From UBA4416 sp040389965 (GTDB lineage: Bacteria > Bacteroidota > Bacteroidia > B-17B0 > Aurantibacillaceae): a stretch of 64,000 nucleotides of DNA. Positions 45,029-53,930 of the stretch are shown here, in pieces. The stretch's first letter is position 1. Every line of letters starts with the position of its first letter. The notes under the pieces were generated by a model. The model was not told where the DNA came from. It did not search any database and was given only the letters and a program-made list of their open reading frames with translations. The stretch lies in NCBI GenBank assembly GCA_040389965.1, contig JAZJZF010000064.1, positions 69,677-133,676 of the forward strand. Direction: 5' to 3'. A program made the position numbers and the translations under genes.

Positions 45029-47008
45029 ATGCAGCTTAAACGGTTCAGAACGCTTGTCTTCTGTATGCTATATCTGTGTTTCCTTGCAAATGCACAAAAT
45101 CCGCAGCTCGATTCTTTAAAAAAATTGCTTCTGGTAACAAACCATGATACGCTGCGCTGCAATATTTTAGATCAGCTCATTGAAATTGCTCCCGATGAAG
45201 AATGGCAGAATTATAACGAGCAAATGAAACAGCTGGCAGTAAAAAATTTGTCACTGAAACCCACAGGCAGACTGTTTCTCCTGTTCTCAAAATATTATGC
45301 TACAGCACTGCATAACGAAGGCATTATGTACTTCGAGCAATCAAACGATGATAAAGCCATTGCCTATTTTAATAAAAGTATTGAAGTTTCCAGGCAATCG
45401 GGTAATCCCAATGAAATGGCTATTTCGCTTCAGTCGATAGCTCAAATCAATATCAGGAAAGGGAATAATACAGAAGCCCTGAACCAGTTATACCAAAGCT
45501 TAAAAATATTTGAAAAAGAGCATGACGAAATTGGCGTAGCGGATGTACACCTGAGCCTTGGAGATATTTGCTATTTTCAGAAAGACTATAAAAAAGCATT
45601 AGAGCATCATAAAAAAAGCTACGACCTCTACCTTAAAAATGATTACCTGGTAGCCATCAGTTCTATTAGTTACAAAGTAGGACTCGATTATTATAACCTC
45701 AATAATTATCCAATGTCTTTGGTATATCAGCAAAAAAGCATCGACATTATTGAAAAATCACATTTAGCGCCAAACTCCGTTGCCTATCTCAACATTGCAC
45801 AGATCTATATTTTTCAATCGAAATACGACAAGGCTATGGAATACGCCCTTAAAGGCTTATCCATTTCTGAGAGCAGTCAAAATAAAGTAGGCATTTGCCA
45901 AAGTCATATTGTATTAAGCAAACTTTATAGCCTTGAAAAAAATTATGCACTTGCGGCTCAGCATGGAGAAAAAGCTTTGAAAATAGGACAGGATATTGAT
46001 CATGCTTCTGAGATAAGTATGGCTGCTCAGGAACTTTATACTATTTACGCATTATCTAAACAGGATGCCAAGGCTACTAAAATGCACGAGTTATACATTG
46101 AAACCAAAAGTATTTTAGATAATCAGGAATCAAAGAATGCCCTGCTTGAGCAAAAATTAAAATATGAATACGAGAAAAAAGAGCTGATCTCCAAATTAGA
46201 AAATGATAAAAAACTGGTATCTCTTACTTCTCAAAATGATCACGATAATCTTATCAAAAACATCTGGCTCATTGTGTCAGGCGCTATTGTCATTATGATT
46301 GGGATCAGCGTCTGGTTTCTTTACCGCAACTTTAAACAAAAAAATATTATTACCGTTCAAAAAAATAATTTACTCAAACAAAAACTGTTGGTCACTCAAA
46401 TGAATCCGCACTTTATTTTTAATTCATTAAATGCCATCCAGAATTATATTTTTAAGCAGGATAGTTTAAAAGCCGGAAATTACTTAACTCAGTTTTCTGA
46501 ATTGATCCGTATGATCCTTGATTTTTCGAGAAAAGATTACATCTCAGTAGAATCGGAAATGAAATTATTAAAAACATACCTCGATCTGCAAAAGCTGCGT
46601 TTCGAAAGCAAGTTCGATTATTCTATAACGGTTGATCATGCTATAGAAACAGAATTTATACACATCCCGCCAATGCTTGCCCAGCCCTTTATTGAGAATG
46701 CTATTGAACACGGTATATTTCATAAAAAAGATAAAGGCCGCCTCGACATCCGTTTATTTTATGAGGAAGGAAGTTTAATATACGAAATTGAAGACGATGG
46801 CGTTGGTATAGAAGAAGCCATGAAACTCAAAAAGAAATTAAAATCATCCTACGAATCATTAGCCACTATTATTACAAAGGAGAGGATGAGCATTTTAGGA
46901 GAACAACATAAAAGCTCTCAGGAGGTTGAAATAGTAGACAAAAAAAATAGTGAGCAAGGCAGTTCAGGTGTTAAAGTGCGATTCTATGTTCCATTTAAAG
47001 AAGAATAA
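45029..47008 (+). CDS. TPR-containing sensor histidine kinase (PF06580)
   Basis: 659 residues: signal peptide (ending ANAQ), about seven TPR units (90-370; KAIAYFNKSIEVSRQ, KALEHHKKSYDLY, KAMEYALKGLSISE), a membrane helix near 412-433 (IWLIVSGAIVIMIGISVWFL) and a kinase domain with phospho-acceptor His461 in MNPHFIFNSLNAIQNYIF and ATP-binding PFIENAIEHG and IEDDGVGI. The extracytoplasmic TPR region is probably the sensor. Forms an operon with the LytTR regulator starting 2 bp after its stop. Confidence 0.94.
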   Translation: MQLKRFRTLVFCMLYLCFLANAQNPQLDSLKKLLLVTNHDTLRCNILDQLIEIAPDEEWQNYNEQMKQLAVKNLSLKPTGRLFLLFSKYYATALHNEGIMYFEQSNDDKAIAYFNKSIEVSRQSGNPNEMAISLQSIAQINIRKGNNTEALNQLYQSLKIFEKEHDEIGVADVHLSLGDICYFQKDYKKALEHHKKSYDLYLKNDYLVAISSISYKVGLDYYNLNNYPMSLVYQQKSIDIIEKSHLAPNSVAYLNIAQIYIFQSKYDKAMEYALKGLSISESSQNKVGICQSHIVLSKLYSLEKNYALAAQHGEKALKIGQDIDHASEISMAAQELYTIYALSKQDAKATKMHELYIETKSILDNQESKNALLEQKLKYEYEKKELISKLENDKKLVSLTSQNDHDNLIKNIWLIVSGAIVIMIGISVWFLYRNFKQKNIITVQKNNLLKQKLLVTQMNPHFIFNSLNAIQNYIFKQDSLKAGNYLTQFSELIRMILDFSRKDYISVESEMKLLKTYLDLQKLRFESKFDYSITVDHAIETEFIHIPPMLAQPFIENAIEHGIFHKKDKGRLDIRLFYEEGSLIYEIEDDGVGIEEAMKLKKKLKSSYESLATIITKERMSILGEQHKSSQEVEIVDKKNSEQGSSGVKVRFYVPFKEE

Positions 47009-47010
47009 TT

Positions 47011-47757
47011 ATGATTAGAGCAATAATAATAGATGACGAAATCAATAACCAGGAGCTGATCTTTAACCTTCTAAAATCTTATGCCGAAAACATTGAGGTG
47101 GTAGCGGTTGCCGATTCGGTTAAAACGGGTTATAAAACCATTGTAGAGCATAAACCCAATTTGATATTTCTGGATATACAAATGCAGGATGGAACCGGCT
47201 TCGACCTACTGAAACTATTCGACAAACCCGACTTTAAGGTCATTTTTGTAACCGCTCACGAAGAGTTTGCCATAGAAGCCTTTAAATTTAGTGCCCTCGA
47301 TTATTTATTAAAACCCATAGCACCGGTAAATCTGCTATCTGCCGTTAAAAAGGCACAGGATTCGCTGAATAATGAAGAGCTGAATTTAAAACTGAAAACC
47401 TTACTCGATAATATAGGTGAACCGGTAAAACAGAAACGTAAAATTGTATTGAAAACACTGGAACGCATTTATTCTGTGGATATGGATGAGATCCTGCGTT
47501 TTGAATCGGATGGCGGCTACACAAAAGTATACCTGCGTGACGGTAAACGCATTATGGTTTCCCGGATTTTAAAAGAGTTCGATGAATTTTTGTCGGATGT
47601 AGGCTTTGTAAGAGTTCATCACTCGCACCTCGTTAACATTAACCAGGTATTTTGTTTCGAAAAATCGGAAAGTCATATTGTTATGAAAGACAATTCCATT
47701 GTGCCGGTATCAAATCGCAAAAAGGATCATGTATTGGAGTTGTTAAATATGATTTAA
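47011..47757 (+). CDS. LytTR-family response regulator
   Basis: 248 residues. Receiver: IIIDDE, Asp55 in LIFLDIQMQ, Thr in FVTAHEE, Lys in YLLKPI. LytTR DNA-binding domain: ERIYSVDMDEILRFESDGGYTKVYLRDGKR and FVRVHHSHLVNINQV. Adjacent to and presumably controlled by the TPR histidine kinase. Same length as the (gap-repaired) regulator at 29940. Start ATG 47011. Confidence 0.95.
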   Translation: MIRAIIIDDEINNQELIFNLLKSYAENIEVVAVADSVKTGYKTIVEHKPNLIFLDIQMQDGTGFDLLKLFDKPDFKVIFVTAHEEFAIEAFKFSALDYLLKPIAPVNLLSAVKKAQDSLNNEELNLKLKTLLDNIGEPVKQKRKIVLKTLERIYSVDMDEILRFESDGGYTKVYLRDGKRIMVSRILKEFDEFLSDVGFVRVHHSHLVNINQVFCFEKSESHIVMKDNSIVPVSNRKKDHVLELLNMI

Positions 47758-47779
47758 TCCAATTCGGGGATTTAAGTGT

Positions 47780-47910
47780 TGTCAGTTCGAGCCTGTGACC
47801 CTGAGCGGAGTCGAAGGGCAAGAACTCAAAAAACGCTTAGCCGCGTCTCGACTCCGCTCGACGTGACAGAACAACGGACTTTGTCATTTCGAGCGGAGTC
47901 GAGAAAGACA
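47780..47910. repeat. Extragenic repeat cluster with TCGAGCGGAGTCGAGA hairpin
   Basis: The 47758-48066 spacer carries at least three related copies. TCTCGACTCCGCTCGA (47846-47861) and TCGAGCGGAGTCGAGA (47889-47904) are exact complements; with flanking TGACA/TGTCA they form a 23-nt-arm hairpin with one mismatch and one G-U pair around a 13-nt loop. A third, diverged copy GAGCGGAGTCGAAGGGC lies at about 47803-47819. The GTCATTTCGAGCGGAGTCGAGAAA form is, from memory, abundant between genes in Bacteroidota. Nothing gene-like in the remainder of the spacer. Confidence 0.75.
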
Positions 47911-48066
47911 AAGTAAAACCAGACACAGAACTTCGACCTTTGTCCATCGCCTAGCATCTTTTTAAGTATAAATCATTCCAATTAGTAAACATTTCATAGT
48001 TTAAAACATTTTCATTATATCCCTTATTTTTAAGGCGATAAGGCTATTTTTAATCACTATTAAATA

Positions 48067-50751
48067 ATGGCAGCAACCAAAAATAAATTCAGGGATAAAC
48101 CCGTTGAGGAAACTCAAAAACCGGATACCGTTACCGATAAAAATGATATTGAGGAAACGCATACTAACACGTCGAGAAATAAATCAAAAGCAGGTAAAAA
48201 AACAAGCACGACGGCTGCTGATAAAAAGCCGCAAACACAGGGCCAGGGCATTTCCGAAGCCAAAGCTTCTTTGCTCGACAAATGGAATAAAACACTGAGC
48301 TTTTACAGGAACGAACGCATCCAAAAACTGGTTGGTTTGCTACTGATCTTAGCCGGTATTTACTTATTTATTGCTTTGCTATCGTATGTTTTTACCTGGG
48401 ATAAAGATCAGGATAAAGTACTAGGGCCTTTAAGTGAATTGTTTGCCATAGATACCAAAGTAGTTAACTGGTTAGGGAAATTTGGCGCACTGGTGTCGCA
48501 TCAGTTCATGTATAAATGGTTTGGTGTATCCTCTTTTATACTGGTTCCTGTTTTAGTAATTTATGGCTTACAGAAAATACTGAACAAACAAATTGCAAAA
48601 CCCTCTTCCTTTACGGCTAAATGGTTGTTTTTAATGGTGTGGACAAGCCTTACACTGGCTTATTTTTTCCATAGCAAATTATTTTTCATGGGTGGCGGTT
48701 ATGGTTACATTCTCAATATCCAGTTAGCTAATTATGTTGGAGATGTAGGTACACTGGCTGTATTAGCATTTAGTATGCTTTCTTTTCTAGTGCTGAGTAT
48801 TAATCTTTCTTTCAATATCAAAAAAGGAAGCATTGCCGACCTTAACAATGAAGCCATTATTGAACAGGAAGACAAGCAACCTGAAAACACCATTAACCCT
48901 AATGCAAACACGGTTTACGAAACAGAACCTACTTTATCAAAAGAAGAAGAAGAGGCCTTGCTGAATTTTGAAGTACTGTCTACTAACGATACCCTTGCTT
49001 CTGCTGTCATTGAAGAACCCATTGTTGAACCTCCGACAATTAATACTACTGAACCCATTGCGTTGGAGCTTAACACTACCAACAAAGCAGAAACCGATAA
49101 GAAAGCGCTTGACTTTGAAATAAACAATCCATCGGCTGATGAAATTATACAGGAGCCTGTTTTTGTAAAAGAAGAACCAAAAGTGGATAGCATTACGCTC
49201 GACGATGAATTAAAAGCGACACAGCTTGTTGAAAAATTTGGAGAGTATGACCCTACTCTTGACCTTGGTAATTACCAGTTTCCAAGCCCCGAGCTTTTAA
49301 TTGATTATGGAACAGGTAACGGTAAAGTAAATAATGAAGAGCTGGTTGCCAATAAAGACAGGATCGTTAATACCCTTAAAAATTACGGTATTGAAATTGA
49401 CAGGATCTCTGCAACCGTTGGGCCAACAGTGACCTTATACGAAATTGTTCCTGCTGCAGGTGTAAGGATTTCTAAAATTAAAAACCTGGAAGATGATATT
49501 GCCTTAAGCTTAGCGGCTTTAGGTATCAGGATCATTGCTCCTATTCCGGGCCGTGGCACTATTGGGATTGAAGTACCAAACCAAACGCCCGAAATGGTAC
49601 CAATGCGTAATATCATTGCTTCCGAAAAATTTCAGAATACAACTCATGACTTGCCAATTGCATTAGGCAAAACCATTAACAACGAAATTTTTATTGCCGA
49701 TTTGGCAAAGATGCCACACTTATTAATGGCCGGTGCAACAGGACAAGGGAAGTCAGTTGGATTAAATGCTATTTTAGTATCATTACTTTATAAAAAACAC
49801 CCGGCACAAATTAAATTTGTGTTAGTCGATCCTAAAAAAGTAGAGTTAACGCTGTTCAACAAAATAGAACGCCATTTTCTTGCCAAGCTGCCTAATTCTG
49901 AGGATGCTATTATCACAGACAATACCAAAGTAATACATACTCTGAACTCTTTATGTATTGAAATGGATAACCGTTATGCCCTTTTGCAGGATGCACAGGT
50001 TAGAAATATTAAAGAGTATAACGTTAAGTTTATTAACCGAAAATTAAATCCTAACGAAGGCCACAAATACTTACCATACATTGTATTGGTTGTGGATGAG
50101 TTTGCCGATTTAATTATGACTGCCGGTAAAGAAGTAGAAACGCCCATTGCCCGTTTAGCGCAGTTAGCACGTGCTATTGGCATTCACTTGATTATTGCCA
50201 CACAACGTCCGTCGGTAAATATTATTACAGGTACCATTAAAGCCAACTTCCCGGCCCGTATTGCGTTCCGTGTGACGAGCAAAATAGATTCACGTACCAT
50301 TTTAGATGCCGGCGGTGCAGAACAACTCATTGGCCGTGGAGATATGTTATTAAGTACCGGTAACGACCTTATTCGTATTCAGTGTGCTTTTGTAGATACA
50401 CCGGAAGCCGAAAAAATAACGGAGTTTATTGGCTCGCAACGTGCCTACCCTTCTGCGTTTTTATTACCTGAATATGTAGGCGAAGATGGTGATAGCGGAA
50501 AAGAAGAAATCGATTTAAGTGAGCGCGATAAAATGTTTGATGAAGCCGCTAAGCTTGTTGTACAATTCCAACAGGGTTCAGCTTCTTTCTTACAACGCAA
50601 ATTAAAACTGGGTTACAACCGCGCAGGCCGTATTGTGGATCAACTGGAAGCCGCAGGCATTATCGGTCCCTTCGAAGGCTCTAAAGCTCGTGAGGTGCGT
50701 TGTAAAGACATGGCTCAGTTAGATGAGATCATCAGAAGTATTAAAGGGTAA
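48067..50751 (+). CDS. ftsK: DNA translocase FtsK
   Basis: 894 residues. N-terminal basic, Lys-rich tail, then four membrane helices (about 90-250), an acidic low-complexity linker (about 260-400), and the motor: Walker A GATGQGKSVGLN, Walker B VLVVDEFADLIM and LARAIGIHLIIATQRPSVNIITGTIKANFPARIAF. The C-terminal gamma winged helix (ASFLQRKLKLGYNRAGRIVDQLEAAGI) recognises KOPS/orientation sequences. Pumps chromosome DNA at the septum and links division to segregation. Length is normal. Confidence 0.98.
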   Translation: MAATKNKFRDKPVEETQKPDTVTDKNDIEETHTNTSRNKSKAGKKTSTTAADKKPQTQGQGISEAKASLLDKWNKTLSFYRNERIQKLVGLLLILAGIYLFIALLSYVFTWDKDQDKVLGPLSELFAIDTKVVNWLGKFGALVSHQFMYKWFGVSSFILVPVLVIYGLQKILNKQIAKPSSFTAKWLFLMVWTSLTLAYFFHSKLFFMGGGYGYILNIQLANYVGDVGTLAVLAFSMLSFLVLSINLSFNIKKGSIADLNNEAIIEQEDKQPENTINPNANTVYETEPTLSKEEEEALLNFEVLSTNDTLASAVIEEPIVEPPTINTTEPIALELNTTNKAETDKKALDFEINNPSADEIIQEPVFVKEEPKVDSITLDDELKATQLVEKFGEYDPTLDLGNYQFPSPELLIDYGTGNGKVNNEELVANKDRIVNTLKNYGIEIDRISATVGPTVTLYEIVPAAGVRISKIKNLEDDIALSLAALGIRIIAPIPGRGTIGIEVPNQTPEMVPMRNIIASEKFQNTTHDLPIALGKTINNEIFIADLAKMPHLLMAGATGQGKSVGLNAILVSLLYKKHPAQIKFVLVDPKKVELTLFNKIERHFLAKLPNSEDAIITDNTKVIHTLNSLCIEMDNRYALLQDAQVRNIKEYNVKFINRKLNPNEGHKYLPYIVLVVDEFADLIMTAGKEVETPIARLAQLARAIGIHLIIATQRPSVNIITGTIKANFPARIAFRVTSKIDSRTILDAGGAEQLIGRGDMLLSTGNDLIRIQCAFVDTPEAEKITEFIGSQRAYPSAFLLPEYVGEDGDSGKEEIDLSERDKMFDEAAKLVVQFQQGSASFLQRKLKLGYNRAGRIVDQLEAAGIIGPFEGSKAREVRCKDMAQLDEIIRSIKG

Positions 50752-50904
50752 TACCTTAAAAACCTCAGGCACCAAATTTGAAGGAATCACAATTTTACGT
50801 ATGACCAAAATCACTTATCTTTGGTTGTAGTATTTTGATAAATATTAGTTTCAGGTATAAGGCACTACAAAAGATGAGTACTCTTGCATAAAGACATACA
50901 TAAT

Positions 50905-51345
50905 ATGACGATTTCACGGATAATCATTTCAATAGCTTTACTATTCTTAACAACAAACTTTTTCGGACAACCAACAGACACCGTTTCAACTAAAATTATA
51001 GGAAAATGGTTACTAGTAAGACATACACTTGTTGAAAAGGGAGTGTCGACAAATAAATTAACATCAAATCAAACATATACTTATCAATTTAATAAAGATG
51101 GAACTTATAATATTACATACAAAGACAAAAAATATGGGGCCAATGTAACTGCCGGGAAATGGAAAAAAATTGAGAATGGGAAAAAAATTAGTTTGTATGA
51201 AAATACGGATGTTCCGGATGATCCAATGGTTTTAATAGGAGACCATGATTTAAAAATCATTAAACTATCATCGACAGATTTTGTAACCGAAGAGTATTTA
51301 TTTAGCGAAGACCCAATTGGTACAAGTTATTATAAAAAACAATAA
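50905..51345 (+). CDS. Secreted lipocalin-like hypothetical protein
   Basis: About 146 residues from ATG 50905 (an in-frame TTG lies at 50884). Signal peptide ends near FFGQ. The mature part begins IIGKWLLVRHT, then TYQFNKDGTYNITYKDK, GKWKKIENGKKISLYE, a pattern of small lipocalin-like (DUF4488/Lipocalin_4 style) Bacteroidota proteins. Ligand unknown. Stands 32 bp ahead of the DoxX-like gene on the same strand. Confidence 0.65.
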   Translation: MTISRIIISIALLFLTTNFFGQPTDTVSTKIIGKWLLVRHTLVEKGVSTNKLTSNQTYTYQFNKDGTYNITYKDKKYGANVTAGKWKKIENGKKISLYENTDVPDDPMVLIGDHDLKIIKLSSTDFVTEEYLFSEDPIGTSYYKKQ

Positions 51346-51377
51346 TGTAAATAAAACAAATCCTAAAAACTAAAACC

Positions 51378-51755
51378 ATGAAAAAGAAAATCCTATTTAT
51401 CATAAGCCTTCTTTTTGGACTCATGTTCATTAATTCAGGGCTGAACAAATTTTTTAATTATATGCCAATGCCAAAGGATCTTCCCGAAAGCATGTTAAAT
51501 CTGATGAGCGCATTTATGGCTATAAGCTGGCTAATGCCCCTTGTTGCCCTTGCCGAAATTGTAGGGGGATTGCTTGTTATTACCAATAAATTCAGGGCTC
51601 TGGGCGCCATTATCATTTTTCCGGTTATGATAGGCATTCTTTTAACTCATATCCTATATGCACCATCGGGATTACCTATTGCCATTGTACTTATGGCAAT
51701 AAACCTCTGGATAATTATTGAGAATCGTGAGAAATACCTTCCGATGATACAATAA
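51378..51755 (+). CDS. DoxX-like small membrane protein
   Basis: 125 residues, four membrane helices. Signatures: LLFGLMFINSGLNKFF in the first helix, AISWLMPLVALAEIVGGLLVITNKFRALGAIIIFPVMIGILLTHILY, consistent with the DoxX family. Members are linked to redox or quinone roles in other bacteria; function here unknown. Confidence 0.85.
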   Translation: MKKKILFIISLLFGLMFINSGLNKFFNYMPMPKDLPESMLNLMSAFMAISWLMPLVALAEIVGGLLVITNKFRALGAIIIFPVMIGILLTHILYAPSGLPIAIVLMAINLWIIIENREKYLPMIQ

Positions 51756-51897
51756 ACATAACACTCTTTCAGTATACAAATCACGTATTTCTACGCGTAT
51801 AAAATCCGTATTGCAGGGTATCAAATTCTGCTAAGCCATCTATAATTTTGTTGTTATAAAGCCTCCTTATTTATTAATCCTTTAAAACACTTTTATT

Positions 51898-52284
51898 ATG
51901 GCAAACACAACATGGATCACATTAATTAAAAATGATAGCCCGCTGCACCTTATGTGGAGAGACGGGGAAAACCCTAACTTCAAGGGTTCTCTCTCTCCTG
52001 GAGAACCGGTCGATTATAATGGAAAAGGGTTCTGCTTTCCATGGGTAGATCATACAAAAGATGAACTGCGCAAATCCATAGAGTTCACAAATGGTGAAAC
52101 CGGAGCTCCTCTTTTCCATATTTTTCAAAGTTATAACCGTGATACTATTCAATGGCTTAAAGCCCCTGAAAATTCGGCAAATCATGGTGTGGATGTGGAT
52201 GGTCCATCTGCTGCTGGCGGTAGCAAGGCTCTATATATCCGAAACGACGGTACTCCTGTACTTGTTTCTACGGGTAAAGAATAA
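51898..52284 (+). CDS. Hypothetical small protein
   Basis: 128 residues. No signal peptide, membrane segment or known family. Predominantly beta: WITLIKNDSPLHLMWRD, FKGSLSPGEPVDYNGKGFCFPWVDH, a helix-turn KDELRKSIEFTNGE, and ALYIRNDGTPVLVS at the end; looks like a small beta-sandwich. A TAATTTTG box lies at 51843-51850, 47 nt upstream. Ends in a shared terminator with the convergent ahcY gene. Confidence 0.55.
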   Translation: MANTTWITLIKNDSPLHLMWRDGENPNFKGSLSPGEPVDYNGKGFCFPWVDHTKDELRKSIEFTNGETGAPLFHIFQSYNRDTIQWLKAPENSANHGVDVDGPSAAGGSKALYIRNDGTPVLVSTGKE

Positions 52285-52290
52285 AAAACA

Positions 52291-52333
52291 AAAAAAATCC
52301 CGTCACGATATATCATGACGGGATTTTTTAATA
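52291..52333. terminator. Bidirectional intrinsic terminator between the 51898 gene and ahcY
   Basis: AAAAAATCCCGTCA / TGACGGGATTTTTT is a 14-pair hairpin with a 10-nt loop (CGATATATCA). A-run and T-run flank it, so it can end transcription from both strands. Confidence 0.85.
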
Positions 52334-52346
52334 GATAGATAATTGA

Positions 52347-53663
52347 TTAGTATCTGTAAGCGTCTCCTTTAAAAGGACCTTCCACTTTTACTCCAATATA
52401 ATCAGCTTGTTCCTGGTTTAAAGTATCTAACTCTACACCTATTTTACCTAAGTGTAAACGTGCTACTTTTTCATCTAAAATTTTTGGTAACACATATACT
52501 TTTTTCTCATAAGCTCCTGTGTTTGTCCATAATTCTAATTGAGCCAATGTTTGGTTAGTAAATGAATTACTCATTACAAAACTTGGGTGGCCTGTAGCAC
52601 AACCTAAGTTTACTAAACGGCCTTCAGCTAAAACAATAATGTTTTTACCGTTGATCGTGTATTGGTCAACCTGTGGCTTAATAGTATCTTTTGACGCACC
52701 GTAAGTTTTGTTTAACCAAGCCATATCGATTTCTGTATCGAAGTGACCAATGTTACAAACGATAGCACCATGTTTCATCATCTCAAAGTGACGACCAACG
52801 ATAATATCTTTATTACCGGTAGTAGTTACTAAGATATCTGCAATTTTAGCAGCGTTATCCATTTTCATAACCTGGTAACCGTCCATAGCTGCCTGTAAAG
52901 CACAGATAGGGTCGATTTCAGTCACAATAACACGTACACCCTGAGAAGATAAAGATTGCGCTGAACCTTTACCAACATCACCGTAACCTGCTACAACAGC
53001 AATTTTACCAGCCATCATGATATCAGTTGCACGACGAATCGCATCAACTAATGACTCACGGCAACCATATTTGTTATCGAATTTAGATTTGGTAACTGAA
53101 TCGTTTACGTTAATAGCCGGTAACAATAAAGTACCTTTTGCCATGCGCTCATATAAACGGTGTACACCTGTAGTGGTTTCTTCAGATAAACCTTTGATAC
53201 CTGCTGCTAATTCAGGGAATTGGTCAAAAACCATATTTGTTAAATCGCCACCATCATCTAAGATCATGTTTAATGGCTGACGGCCTTCTCCAAACCATAA
53301 GGTTTGTTCAATACACCAGTCAAACTCTTCTGCATTCATACCTTTCCAGGCATAAACCTGGATACCTGCTGCTGCAATTGCTGCTGCCGCATGATCTTGT
53401 GTAGAGAAAATATTGCAAGAACTCCAGGTAACTTCAGCACCTAAAGCTGTTAATGTTTCAATTAAAACTGCTGTTTGAATGGTCATATGTAAGCAACCTG
53501 CAATACGAGCACCTTTTAAAGGCTGAGATTTGCCGTATTCAGCACGAAGCGCCATTAAGCCCGGCATTTCTTCTTCTGCTAATTTAATTTCTTTACGTCC
53601 CCATTCTGCTAAGGACATATCTGCTACTTTGCTTTTTACAAATTTTGTTGCTGTTACTGACAT
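52347..53663 (-). CDS. ahcY: Adenosylhomocysteinase
   Basis: 438 residues. Splits S-adenosylhomocysteine to adenosine and homocysteine, feeding metH. Family marks: ARIAGCLHMTIQTAVLIETL, SSCNIFSTQDHAAAAIA, ESL-type SKFDNKYGCRESLVDAI (Lys and Asp active-site residues), NAD-binding VAGYGDVGKGSAQSL, NIGHFD, and the C-terminal KVYVLPKILDEKVARLHL and a GDAYRY ending (Lys/Tyr reach into the neighbouring subunit's NAD site). Length normal. Has its own promoter at 53709-53740; no riboswitch was seen upstream. Confidence 0.99.
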   Translation of the reverse strand: MSVTATKFVKSKVADMSLAEWGRKEIKLAEEEMPGLMALRAEYGKSQPLKGARIAGCLHMTIQTAVLIETLTALGAEVTWSSCNIFSTQDHAAAAIAAAGIQVYAWKGMNAEEFDWCIEQTLWFGEGRQPLNMILDDGGDLTNMVFDQFPELAAGIKGLSEETTTGVHRLYERMAKGTLLLPAINVNDSVTKSKFDNKYGCRESLVDAIRRATDIMMAGKIAVVAGYGDVGKGSAQSLSSQGVRVIVTEIDPICALQAAMDGYQVMKMDNAAKIADILVTTTGNKDIIVGRHFEMMKHGAIVCNIGHFDTEIDMAWLNKTYGASKDTIKPQVDQYTINGKNIIVLAEGRLVNLGCATGHPSFVMSNSFTNQTLAQLELWTNTGAYEKKVYVLPKILDEKVARLHLGKIGVELDTLNQEQADYIGVKVEGPFKGDAYRY

Positions 53664-53708
53664 GTTGTTTTATTTGTTGATTAAAATTGTTTCTTTTTTA
53701 TGATTATG

Positions 53709-53740
53709 CGAAGATAAGGCATAAGTTTGTAACGCTCAAA
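53709..53740 (-). promoter_or_regulatory. ahcY promoter
   Basis: On the minus strand TTTG (53740-53737), 20-nt spacer, TATCTTCG (53716-53709). This matches the Bacteroidota TTTG-N19-21-TAnnTTTG consensus with one mismatch. About 45 nt separate it from the ahcY ATG, so this transcript has a leader. Confidence 0.6.
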
Positions 53741-53760
53741 CTATTATAAAGTTTAATTTA

Positions 53761-53923
53761 AGAGCCTGTTTAAATTTATATTATAAGATTTGTCTATAAT
53801 TTATTTTCGAGCGAAATGAGGCAAATTTTGTAGGCATAATGGGCTAATTACGCCGAAAAATTTAACGAAATTGCAGCCGGAAAGAAATATAAACAACTTA
53901 TTAGATAAATTTTAACAAGCTCT
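53761..53923. mobile_element. MITE-like element with imperfect terminal inverted repeats
   Basis: 163 bp, no coding capacity. The left end AGAGCCTGTTTAAATTTATATTATAAG and the complement of the right end (AGAGCTTGTTAAAATTTATC...) agree over about 24 of 28 positions. The interior includes TCGAGCGAAATGAGGCAAATTTTG and a G/C-poor middle with short palindromes. It ends 7 bp before the start codon of the phosphopantetheinyl transferase gene, so it may supply that operon's promoter. No clear target-site duplication was seen. From memory this type of sequence recurs in other Bacteroidota genomes, but I could not search. Confidence 0.6.
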
Positions 53924-53930
53924 ATAGCAA

